NCBI GenBank assembly: GCA_025350055.1 | Contig: JANXYK010000013.1 | Location: forward strand, 29,890 to 93,889 | Direction: 5' to 3' | Length of the DNA stretch: 64,000 nt | DNA from: Gammaproteobacteria bacterium | Lineage (GTDB): Bacteria > Pseudomonadota > Gammaproteobacteria > Steroidobacterales > Steroidobacteraceae | Shown here: in pieces, positions 27,715-35,843 of the stretch | Layout of the letters: each line of letters begins with the position of its first letter | How positions within the stretch are numbered: position 1 is the stretch's first letter | The notes under the pieces: model-generated | The model's database searches: none | Told to the model about the DNA's origin: nothing | The model's input: only the letters and a program-made list of their open reading frames with translations | Position numbers and translations under genes: made by a program

Positions 27715-28734
27715 ATGACTTCCAGAGCCCGCCTATTACGTTCCCTGGTGGTGGCCGCCTTCGCGCTGGCCTTCATCGTGGTCGTGCTTGGTGCTTACGT
27801 GCGACTCTCGAACGCAGGCCTTGGCTGCCCCGACTGGCCGGGTTGCTACGGTCACCTGACGCCCAGTGGAGCCCAGCAGGCAGCCACAGACGGCACGCTG
27901 AATGGCGCCACGGTCGAGGTCGGCAAAGCCTGGAAGGAGATGACCCATCGCTACGCAGCGGAAACATTGGGTCTGATAATCTTCGTAATTGCTGCATTAG
28001 CGATACAATATCGACGTGAACGGGTGGTACCGGTGCCCTACGCACTGGGCCTGCTCGCCTTGGTGATTACCCAGGGCATACTCGGCATGCTGACCGTCAC
28101 CTGGCAGCTCAAGCCCCTGATCGTCACCGCACATCTGGTATTCGGATTGGCCACGCTCTCATTGCTGTGGTGGCTGGCGATGACGCTCTGGCGGCGGCGC
28201 GCCAGTGCCTGGCGTGCAGCCACACCCTTCCTGGGCTCGAGCCTGCCGCGCACCCGACGCTTCGCGCTGATCGCGCTCGTGGCACTGGCGCTGCAGATCG
28301 CACTCGGCGGCTGGACCAGCAGCAACTACGCCGCCGTGGCCTGTCCCGACGTACCCAAATGCCAGGGCGCCTGGTGGCCAACGATGGATGGCAGCAACGC
28401 CTTCGTACTGTGGCGTGGACAAGGCGTGAACTACGAGGGCGGAGTGCTGCAACAGGAGGCGCGTGTCGCGATCCATTTCACGCATCGGCTCGGGGCACTG
28501 CTGGCCACGGCCTTGCTACTGCTGGCCGCCATCCGCGTGATGCGCATCCGGAGCGATCGTTTCGCGCGCCGCGCGGCGCAATGCGTGCTGGCTGCGCTCG
28601 TGTTGCAACTGGTGATCGGTATCAGCATGGTGCACTACGGCTTTCCGCTGTGGCTCGCGACCGCGCATAGCGCAGGGGCCGCACTGCTGCTGCTGACGGT
28701 GGCCGCACTCAATCGCGCGCTGAGGCCGGCTTGA
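27715..28734 (+). CDS. ctaA: Heme A synthase (COX15/CtaA)
   Basis: CtaA oxidises the C8 methyl of heme O to give heme A. The 339-residue membrane protein has eight helices, [21 protein letters not shown] at the start, [14 protein letters not shown] (heme His), [18 protein letters not shown] and [15 protein letters not shown], all COX15 marks. It overlaps ctaB, so heme O and heme A steps are coupled. Confidence 0.95.
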   Translation: MTSRARLLRSLVVAAFALAFIVVVLGAYVRLSNAGLGCPDWPGCYGHLTPSGAQQAATDGTLNGATVEVGKAWKEMTHRYAAETLGLIIFVIAALAIQYRRERVVPVPYALGLLALVITQGILGMLTVTWQLKPLIVTAHLVFGLATLSLLWWLAMTLWRRRASAWRAATPFLGSSLPRTRRFALIALVALALQIALGGWTSSNYAAVACPDVPKCQGAWWPTMDGSNAFVLWRGQGVNYEGGVLQQEARVAIHFTHRLGALLATALLLLAAIRVMRIRSDRFARRAAQCVLAALVLQLVIGISMVHYGFPLWLATAHSAGAALLLLTVAALNRALRPA

Positions 28735-29702
28735 CCGTGGCGACCGAGTTGAACCGGGGTATCGCAATTGCTGGTGGCACTGTGCAAGCCGATGCCGGGC
28801 ATGACGCCGCGGGGCATGCCGGGGCGGCCCAGGGCCATGCACGCTGGCGCGACTACCTCGAACTCACCAAGCCCAAGGTCGTGGCGCTGATCGTGCTGAC
28901 TGCGGTCGTGGGCACCCTGCTTGCGACACCTGGCCTGCCGCCTTGGCGTGCGCTGGTGTTCGGGAACCTGGGCATTGCGATGGCCGCAGCTTCGGCCGCC
29001 GCGATCAATCACGTGCTCGATCGGCGCATCGATGCGCACATGGCGCGTACGCGCAGACGCCCGCTGCCCACCGGGCATCTCGACTATCGTCATGCGCTGC
29101 TGTTCGCCTTGACGCTGGGTGCGCTCTCGATGGCCGTGCTGGTATTGCTGGTCAACGCACTGACCGCGGCGCTGACTTTCGCCTCGCTGATCGGTTACGC
29201 CGTGATCTACACGGTGTGGCTCAAGCGCGCGACCCCGCAAAACATCGTGATTGGCGGCGCGGCCGGCGCGGCGCCCCCGGTGCTGGGTTGGGCCGCCGTC
29301 ACTGGCACCGTGCATCCGCATGCGCTGCTGCTGTTCCTGATCATCTTTGCGTGGACGCCGCCGCATTTCTGGGCGCTGGCGATCGCGCGGCGCAACGACT
29401 ACGCAAAAGTCGATATCCCCATGCTGCCGGTCACGCACGGCGCGGAATTCACGCGCCTGCATGTACTGCTCTACACGCTGATCCTGGTGCTGGTGACGCT
29501 GCTGCCTTACCTCACCGGCATGAGCGGGCTGATCTACCTGGTCGCGGCGATCGGCCTGAATGCGCGCTTCCTGTGGCACAGCGTGGCGCTGAAGCTCACG
29601 CGGCGCGACGAGCTGCCGATGCGCCTGTTCCGCTTCTCGATCAGCTACCTGATGTGGCTGTTCCTGGCGCTGCTGGTCGATCACTACCTGCTGCTACACT
29701 AA
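28731..29702 (+). CDS. ctaB: Protoheme IX farnesyltransferase (heme O synthase)
   Basis: CtaB farnesylates protoheme to heme O. UbiA-superfamily motifs are [20 protein letters not shown] and [34 protein letters not shown] is the heme O synthase signature. The start is TTG 28731 in TTGA overlap with ctaA; GTG 28737 is an alternative. The first ~35 residues are Ala/Gly/His-rich and not conserved. Confidence 0.95.
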   Translation: MTVATELNRGIAIAGGTVQADAGHDAAGHAGAAQGHARWRDYLELTKPKVVALIVLTAVVGTLLATPGLPPWRALVFGNLGIAMAAASAAAINHVLDRRIDAHMARTRRRPLPTGHLDYRHALLFALTLGALSMAVLVLLVNALTAALTFASLIGYAVIYTVWLKRATPQNIVIGGAAGAAPPVLGWAAVTGTVHPHALLLFLIIFAWTPPHFWALAIARRNDYAKVDIPMLPVTHGAEFTRLHVLLYTLILVLVTLLPYLTGMSGLIYLVAAIGLNARFLWHSVALKLTRRDELPMRLFRFSISYLMWLFLALLVDHYLLLH

Positions 29703-29706
29703 TCGC

Positions 29707-30498
29707 ATGCTCGTCGAACGCATCTGGGCGGCAAATCCGCTACGCAACTACCATTACCTGATCGGCTGCGCCGAGACCGGCGAGGCGCTGGTGATCGATC
29801 CTCTGAATGCCGGCGCCTGCCTGCAGCGCGCGAAGCAGCGCGGCTGGACGATCACGCAGATCGTCAACACGCACGAACACAACGATCACACGGACGGCAA
29901 TGCCGAGGTGGTGCGCGCTACCGGCGCGAAGGTGCTGGCGCATGCCGGCGCCGCGAAGCGCATCGGCGGCGTCGATCGCGGATTGGTAGCGGGCGATGTG
30001 ATCCGCGTCGGCCGCAGTGTCGAGCTCGAATCACTCGACACGCCGGGCCATACGATGACGCACGTGTGCCTGCTGGCGCACGGGAGCGAGGCCGCGTTGT
30101 TCTCCGGCGACACGCTGTTCAATGCAGGTGTCGGCAATTGCCGCAATGGTGGCGACCCGGAACTGCTCTATAGCACCTGCCACACGCTGCTGCAGCGGCT
30201 GCCCGCGAGCACGAAGGTCTATCCCGGGCACGACTACCTGATGAACAACCTGCGCTTCACGCAGCATGTGGAGCCGACCAATCCGACGGTGGGTGCCTGG
30301 CTCGAGCGCTACAAGACCACGGCGGCCGAAGAAATGCCCGTGGTGACTTTGCAGGACGAGCTGCGCATCAACAGTTTTTTCAGACTCGCCGAACCGGGGT
30401 TGCGCGAGGGCCTGCGCCAGCGCGTAGCGGAGCTCGGCACGCAGGTGGGCGAGCGGGAAGTGTTCCTGAGGCTGCGCGAACTAAGAAACAGCTGGTAG
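29707..30498 (+). CDS. gloB: Hydroxyacylglutathione hydrolase (glyoxalase II)
   Basis: GloB hydrolyses S-D-lactoylglutathione to lactate and glutathione. The 263-residue metallo-beta-lactamase-fold protein has THEHNDHTDGN (binuclear metal site, near residue 57), TPGHTMTHVCLL, FSGDTLFNAGVGNC and VYPGHDYLMNNL. The C-terminal REVFLRLRELRN is the glyoxalase II substrate-binding tail. Downstream genes also deal with 2-hydroxy acids, which may be coincidental. Confidence 0.93.
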   Translation: MLVERIWAANPLRNYHYLIGCAETGEALVIDPLNAGACLQRAKQRGWTITQIVNTHEHNDHTDGNAEVVRATGAKVLAHAGAAKRIGGVDRGLVAGDVIRVGRSVELESLDTPGHTMTHVCLLAHGSEAALFSGDTLFNAGVGNCRNGGDPELLYSTCHTLLQRLPASTKVYPGHDYLMNNLRFTQHVEPTNPTVGAWLERYKTTAAEEMPVVTLQDELRINSFFRLAEPGLREGLRQRVAELGTQVGEREVFLRLRELRNSW

Positions 30499-30551
30499 TG
30501 CACCAGCGCGATTCGCTCGCGCCTTGCGTTTCGTTTTGGGGGAGATACGAG

Positions 30552-32267
30552 ATGCGGACTTGCTTCGTAACTGCGGCCATTGCCGCGATCGTGTCATCGT
30601 TCCTCGCAACGGCGGGGGCTGTGGAAGCAGCGGGAGCCGCGCCCGAGTCGCGACCCGCGGCGGACTTGATCGTCCACAACGCGCACATCTACACGGTCAA
30701 TCCCGCGCAGCCCGAGGCGGCCGCGGTGGCGGTGCTGGGTGGCCGCATTGTCGCCGTGGGCTCCGATGCGGCGGCGCTGCGCTGGCGCGGTCCGGCCACC
30801 AAGGTCGTGGACGCGCACGGCCAACGCCTGCTGCCGGGCTTCAACGATGCGCACGTGCACCTGATGGATGGCGGCGTGCTGCTGGCTTCGGTGCAGCTTA
30901 AAGACGCGAGCAGCCCGGAGGAGTTCGCGCGCCGCATCGGTGCCTTCGCGGCCACGCGGCCCTCGGGCGAATGGCTGCTGCAGGGCAATTGGGACGAGAC
31001 CAAGTTCAATCCGGTGGCGTTGCCGACGCGCCAGCTCATCGACGCGGTCTCAGGCGATCATCCGGTGGCGCTGTGGCGCTACGACGGTCATGTGGTCGTC
31101 GGCAATACGCTGGCGCTGAAGCTCGCGGGCATCAGCGCGGCGACGCAGGATCCGCCCGGCGGTGTGATCGTCCGCGACGCGAACGGAGAACCCACGGGCG
31201 TACTCAAGGATGCCGCGACCCCGCTGCTCGAGCGCGCGATCCCGGAGCCGAACCCGGAGCAGCGCCGCGCGATCATCGAGCGCGCGATGCGCGAGGCGGC
31301 CGCGCGCGGCGTGACCAGCGTGCAGGCCATGTCGATCGACTATGCGACCATCGCTGCGCTCGCCGATCTGCAACGCGAAGGCAAGCTCACGATGCGCGTG
31401 TACGCGGCGCCGGCGATCTCCGGCGTCGAGGACCTGGCGAAGCTTGGCATCGGCCGCACTTTCGGCAGCCCGATGCTGCGCATTGGCGCGCTCAAGTCAT
31501 TTGCCGACGGGTCGCTGGGCGCACGCACGGCCTATTTCTTCGAAGCATTCGATGACCAACCCGGCAATCGCGGCCTGCTGTCCGCCGACATGCAGCCGCT
31601 CTCCAAGATGCGCGACTGGATGCTGCGCGCCGATGCCACCCACCTGCAGCTGTGCACGCACGCAATCGGCGATGCGGGCATCAGCGCGATCCTCGATCTT
31701 TACCAGGACATCGAAGCCGCGCACGGCCAGCGCGATCGGCGCTGGCGCATAGAACACGCGCAGCATCTGGCGGCCAAGGATTTCGAGCGCTTCGCGAAAC
31801 TCGGCGTGATCGCCTCCGTGCAGCCTTATCACGCCATCGACGATGGTCGCTGGGCCGAGGGGCGCATCGGGCATGATCGCTCCAGTCGCACCTACGCGTT
31901 CCGCACGTTGCTCGACCATGGCGTACGCCTGGCCCTCGGCACCGACTGGCCCGTGGCGCCGCTCGATCCCATGCAGACGCTGTATGCCGCGACCACGCGC
32001 GCCACGCTCGATGGCAAACGGCCGGAGGGCTGGTTTCCGGAGCAGAAACTGACCGCCGCCGAGGCGATCACGGGGTACACGATGGGCTCGGCCTATGCCG
32101 AGTTCCAGGATCACGAGAAGGGTTCGATAGAGACGGGCAAGCTGGCCGACTTCGTGCTGCTGAGCGCGGATCCCTTGAAGATTCCGGCCGTGGCCATTCG
32201 CGACATACACGTGCTGAATACCTGGGTGGGTGGCGTCGAGGTCTACGACGCGGCACACCCGCAATAA
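30552..32267 (+). CDS. Exported amidohydrolase, YtcJ-type (amidohydrolase 3 family)
   Basis: The ATG at 30552 has a strong GGGGGAG site (30538-30544). A signal peptide covers the first ~26 residues. The catalytic barrel has the metal motif FNDAHVHLMDGG, then THAIGDAG and IEHAQHL (metal His residues) and GTDWPV (catalytic Asp). Length 571 residues fits the YtcJ-like branch of amidohydrolases. Such enzymes hydrolyse amide, carbamate or related bonds; the substrate is unknown. A paralogue lies at 34038, with an exported FMN enzyme and a cupin between. Confidence 0.85.
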   Translation: MRTCFVTAAIAAIVSSFLATAGAVEAAGAAPESRPAADLIVHNAHIYTVNPAQPEAAAVAVLGGRIVAVGSDAAALRWRGPATKVVDAHGQRLLPGFNDAHVHLMDGGVLLASVQLKDASSPEEFARRIGAFAATRPSGEWLLQGNWDETKFNPVALPTRQLIDAVSGDHPVALWRYDGHVVVGNTLALKLAGISAATQDPPGGVIVRDANGEPTGVLKDAATPLLERAIPEPNPEQRRAIIERAMREAAARGVTSVQAMSIDYATIAALADLQREGKLTMRVYAAPAISGVEDLAKLGIGRTFGSPMLRIGALKSFADGSLGARTAYFFEAFDDQPGNRGLLSADMQPLSKMRDWMLRADATHLQLCTHAIGDAGISAILDLYQDIEAAHGQRDRRWRIEHAQHLAAKDFERFAKLGVIASVQPYHAIDDGRWAEGRIGHDRSSRTYAFRTLLDHGVRLALGTDWPVAPLDPMQTLYAATTRATLDGKRPEGWFPEQKLTAAEAITGYTMGSAYAEFQDHEKGSIETGKLADFVLLSADPLKIPAVAIRDIHVLNTWVGGVEVYDAAHPQ

Positions 32268-32275
32268 GGATCGCC

Positions 32276-33526
32276 ATGGACAAAAAGAATGGGCAGCTGC
32301 GCATGGTGTCGCGCCGCAGCGTGTTGGGTGGTCTCGCGGTTCTGCCAGCCGCTGCTGCGTATGCGCTGGATGCTGCGCAGTCGCCATCGCAGCTCTTTCT
32401 GCGCGACGCGCCGCCGATCACCAGCGCCGACCAGGTGCTCAATGTGATGGAGTTCGAGGCGCTGGCGCGCACGGCGCTGCCGCCCGCACATTTCGGCTAC
32501 ATCGCCACGGGCACCGATGACGATCGCACCGTCGCGCGCAATCACGATGCCTACTTGCACTACGAGATCCGCGCACACCGCTTCGTCGATGTGAGCGGCG
32601 TGACCGCTGAACGCACGGTGTTCGGCGCGAAGTGGCCGAGCCCGATCTATCTCTCGGCAGTTTCCGGCCAGCGCGCGTTTCATCCGGATGCCGAGCTGGG
32701 CACCGCGCAGGCCGCGCGCAGCCGCTCGATGCAGATGATGCTCTCCTGCGTGGCCTCGACACCGGTCGAGCCGGTGATCCAGGCGCGCGGCGCGCCGATC
32801 TGGCAGCAACTGTATCCGACCGATGACTGGAACGTCACCGAGGGCGTGGTGCGGCGTGCGGAACGTGCCGGCGCCACTGCGATTGTGCTCACCGTCGACA
32901 GCCAGGTTGGCCGCGGCTACACGCGCAACAACGAAACGCTGGCGCGTGCGATGCGGATCGACAACCGTACCTGCACCGATTGCCACGTGAACAACTCGCA
33001 TGACCCGGTGCATCGGGCGCCGATGTTCGAGGGGCTGGATGTCTCGCACGTCGATGCACTGGCACCGCCCAACATCACACCGCAGTACCTCGACCGCCTG
33101 CGCAAGCTGGTCACGGTGAAGTTCATGGTCAAGGGCGTGGTCGAGGGCGAGGATGCCGCGCTGGCAGTCAATCACGGCGTCGATGGCGTGATCGTTTCCA
33201 ACCACGGTGGCCGCAATGAGGAAACGCTGCGCGCCACGCTCGACTGCCTGCCAGGGGTTGCGGCCGCTGTCGGCAAGCGCGTGCCGGTGCTGCTCGATGG
33301 TGGGGTACGGCGAGGCACTGATGTCTTCAAGGCGATTGCGCTCGGTGCTACCGGCGTAGGTATCGGCCGACCGCAGGTGTGGGGACTTGCAGCCTTCGGT
33401 CAGAGCGGCGTGGAGCGTGTGATCGACCTGCTGAATCGCGAGCTGCTGCAGATCATGCGCCAGGCCGGCACGCCGACATTGGCGGATATCAAGCCCACGC
33501 ATGTGATGGCCTCGACCTGGCGCTGA
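32276..33526 (+). CDS. Exported FMN-dependent 2-hydroxyacid dehydrogenase/oxidase (LldD-type)
   Basis: A 416-residue protein. The N-terminus carries a Tat-like signal (VSRRSVLGGLAVLPAAAAYA), which fits export of a folded flavoprotein. The barrel shows AHFGYIATGTDDDRTV, the catalytic His in VSNHGGRNEETL and the FMN phosphate site LLDGGVRRGTDVFKA, then GATGVGIGRP. These identify the family that oxidises L-lactate, mandelate or glycolate. The loop sequence does not fix the substrate. It follows the amidohydrolase by eight bases, so they are probably cotranscribed. Confidence 0.85.
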   Translation: MDKKNGQLRMVSRRSVLGGLAVLPAAAAYALDAAQSPSQLFLRDAPPITSADQVLNVMEFEALARTALPPAHFGYIATGTDDDRTVARNHDAYLHYEIRAHRFVDVSGVTAERTVFGAKWPSPIYLSAVSGQRAFHPDAELGTAQAARSRSMQMMLSCVASTPVEPVIQARGAPIWQQLYPTDDWNVTEGVVRRAERAGATAIVLTVDSQVGRGYTRNNETLARAMRIDNRTCTDCHVNNSHDPVHRAPMFEGLDVSHVDALAPPNITPQYLDRLRKLVTVKFMVKGVVEGEDAALAVNHGVDGVIVSNHGGRNEETLRATLDCLPGVAAAVGKRVPVLLDGGVRRGTDVFKAIALGATGVGIGRPQVWGLAAFGQSGVERVIDLLNRELLQIMRQAGTPTLADIKPTHVMASTWR

Positions 33527-33545
33527 TCGGTGCGCCCGGAAAGCG

Positions 33546-33965
33546 CTAGCGCGCGGGCGCCGGCGCAGGACAGGGTTTCAATTCCACTGACAGCGCATGC
33601 ATCTCGGTAGTGCCGGTATTCTCGAGCGCGTGCAGCGTTGCCTCGCGCCAGGACAGATCGCCGGCCTTGAGATCATGGTCGCTGGCCTCGCCCTCGGGCG
33701 TGACGCTGCGCATCTTGCCGCCGGCCAGCACATAGACCAGCCCGTGCGGATGCGCGTGCATCGGGTCATTCACGCCGGGCTTGATGCGATATTCGTAGAC
33801 GCGCACGTAGTCATTCTCGAAGCGCGGGGTGTATAGCTGCGGTGAGAGCTTTAGCGGGTCGAGCTCAATCACGGCAGGGGCAGCGCTGGCCAGGGTGCTC
33901 ATGGTGGCGACGGTCGCCGTGATGCCGCAGAGCGTTCCACAGATGAATAGCGTAGTTCGGGTCAT
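33546..33965 (-). CDS. Exported single-domain cupin protein
   Basis: A 139-residue protein with a signal peptide (to about ASAAPA) and one cupin barrel: DPMHAHPHGLVYVLAGGKMR holds the metal-type His cluster, and LSWREATLHALENTG the second motif. Metal binding is likely; the function (dioxygenase, isomerase or sensor) is unknown. It is convergent with the hydroxyacid dehydrogenase and divergent from the second amidohydrolase, with 72 bp for both promoters. Confidence 0.75.
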   Translation of the reverse strand: MTRTTLFICGTLCGITATVATMSTLASAAPAVIELDPLKLSPQLYTPRFENDYVRVYEYRIKPGVNDPMHAHPHGLVYVLAGGKMRSVTPEGEASDHDLKAGDLSWREATLHALENTGTTEMHALSVELKPCPAPAPAR

Positions 33966-34037
33966 GTGGGCTCCTGAAATTGGCGCGCCGGATGCGCGAG
34001 GCGATAAGATGGGCTCACAAGTACGGGGGAGTCAATC

Positions 34038-35732
34038 ATGCAGCATGCCTACGCGGCCAGATTTGCCGCACTGCTGTGCTCATTTACGCTCGCGGGCGCC
34101 TGCCAGGCGGCGCCGGCGCTGATCGAGCACGTGCAGGGTTACACGCTCGCCAGCGACAAGCTGCAGCAATTCGATGCGCTGGCCTTCGAGAACGGCAAGG
34201 TGCTGGCCGCTGGCAGCGCTGCCGACCTGAAGAAGAAATACCCGGGCGCGCAGCTGGTCGACGGCCACGGCCACACGCTGTTGCCGGGCCTGATCGACGC
34301 GCACGGCCACATGCTCGATCTCGGCCTCGCCACCGTGCGCGCCAATGTCAATGGCACGACCGGCCTCGCCGAGGCGCAGCAAGTGCTGCGCAGCTATGCG
34401 AAGGCGCATCCCGATCGCGCCTGGATCCAGGGCACCGGCTGGAACCAGGTGATCTGGAAGCTGGGTCGATTCCCGCTGGCGAGTGAACTGGATGCCGCCG
34501 TCAGCGATCGGCCGGCGGCGCTCGAGCGTGTCGACGGCCACGCGCTGTGGTTGAACACGCGCGCGCTCAAGGCCGCCGGCATCACGCGCGAGACGCGCGA
34601 CCCGGTGGGTGGTCGCATCGAACGCGACGCGCAGGGCAATCCCAATGGCGTGCTGGTCGACAACGCGATGGACCTGGTCAACCGCGTGATTCCACAACCT
34701 TCGATGGCCGAGCAGAAGGCGGCGCTGCAGGCGGCACTGCGCCACATCAACGCGGCCGGCCTGACGGGCGTGGCCGATGCTGGGGTCAGCGCGGACGTGG
34801 TCGCGATCTATCGCGAACTCGCGGATCACGGAGAACTCAGCGCGCGCATCTACGCGATGATCCGGAGCGTCGGTGAGGATTTCCACAAACTCTCGGCGAG
34901 CGGGCCCCTGATCGGCTATGGCCACGAGTTCCTGACCGTGCGTTCGGTGAAGCTGTTTGCCGATGGTGCGCTCGGCAGCCGCGGAGCCGCGATGCTGGCG
35001 CCGTATTCCGACCAGCCCGGCCAAAAAGGCCTGATGTTCCATACGGCGGCCGAAATGCAGGCCAGCATCGAGCTGGCGCTCAAGGCCGGCTACCAGGTCA
35101 ACATTCATGCGATCGGCGATGCCGCCAATCGTCAGGTGCTCGATGGCTTCGAAGGGGCGTACAAGAAGGTGGGCGGTCGCGAGCTGCGCAACCGCGTCGA
35201 GCACGCGCAGGTGGTGGCGCTGTCCGACATCCCGCGCTTCAAGACGCTGGGCCTGATCGCCTCGATGCAGCCCACGCACGCCACCAGCGACATGAACATG
35301 GCGGAGGATCGCGTCGGCGCCGAGCGCATCAAGGGCGCCTACGCGTGGCGCAGTTTCCTGGCCCAGGGCACGGTCATTGCCGCGGGTTCCGATTTCCCGG
35401 TGGAATCGGACAACCCCTTCTACGGCCTGTATTCGGCCGTCACGCGCGCCGACCACAGCTTTCACCCGCCGGGCGGCTGGCACCATGAACAGGCCATGAC
35501 GCTGCTGGAAGCCTTCCGCGCCTTCACGCTCGATGCCGCCTACGCGCAGCACCAGGAAAAGACGCTGGGCACACTGGAGCCGGGAAAATGGGCCGATTTC
35601 ATCCTGATCGATCGCGACCTTTTCAAGGTGCCGCCGGCGGAAATCTGGAAATTGCAGGTGAACGAGACCTGGGTTGCGGGCAAGCGCGTGTTTGCGAGGG
35701 CCGCCGCGCCGGCTGCGACCAAGGGCCACTAG
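34038..35732 (+). CDS. Exported amidohydrolase, YtcJ-type (second copy)
   Basis: ATG 34038 follows GGGGGAG at 34025-34031, the same strong site seen before the first amidohydrolase. The 564-residue product has a signal peptide (to about CQAAPA) and the metal motifs LIDAHGHMLDLG, NIHAIGDAANRQ, RVEHAQVV and GSDFPVES. It is clearly homologous to the gene at 30552 but not a recent duplicate, since the loops differ throughout. The substrate is unknown. Confidence 0.85.
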   Translation: MQHAYAARFAALLCSFTLAGACQAAPALIEHVQGYTLASDKLQQFDALAFENGKVLAAGSAADLKKKYPGAQLVDGHGHTLLPGLIDAHGHMLDLGLATVRANVNGTTGLAEAQQVLRSYAKAHPDRAWIQGTGWNQVIWKLGRFPLASELDAAVSDRPAALERVDGHALWLNTRALKAAGITRETRDPVGGRIERDAQGNPNGVLVDNAMDLVNRVIPQPSMAEQKAALQAALRHINAAGLTGVADAGVSADVVAIYRELADHGELSARIYAMIRSVGEDFHKLSASGPLIGYGHEFLTVRSVKLFADGALGSRGAAMLAPYSDQPGQKGLMFHTAAEMQASIELALKAGYQVNIHAIGDAANRQVLDGFEGAYKKVGGRELRNRVEHAQVVALSDIPRFKTLGLIASMQPTHATSDMNMAEDRVGAERIKGAYAWRSFLAQGTVIAAGSDFPVESDNPFYGLYSAVTRADHSFHPPGGWHHEQAMTLLEAFRAFTLDAAYAQHQEKTLGTLEPGKWADFILIDRDLFKVPPAEIWKLQVNETWVAGKRVFARAAAPAATKGH

Positions 35733-35843
35733 CAGCACCGCAGCGCGCTGGCAACAGCGCTTGCGGCGTTGGCAATTCGGGACGTTGCGCGCCGCTTTGA
35801 GCGCTGCGGAGGCACGCGCCGCGGGGTAAAATCCGCGCCCCTC

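Noticed and set aside
34080..35738. Minus-strand frame opposite the second amidohydrolase
   Set aside because: Shadow of a gene with all metal-binding motifs intact on the plus strand.
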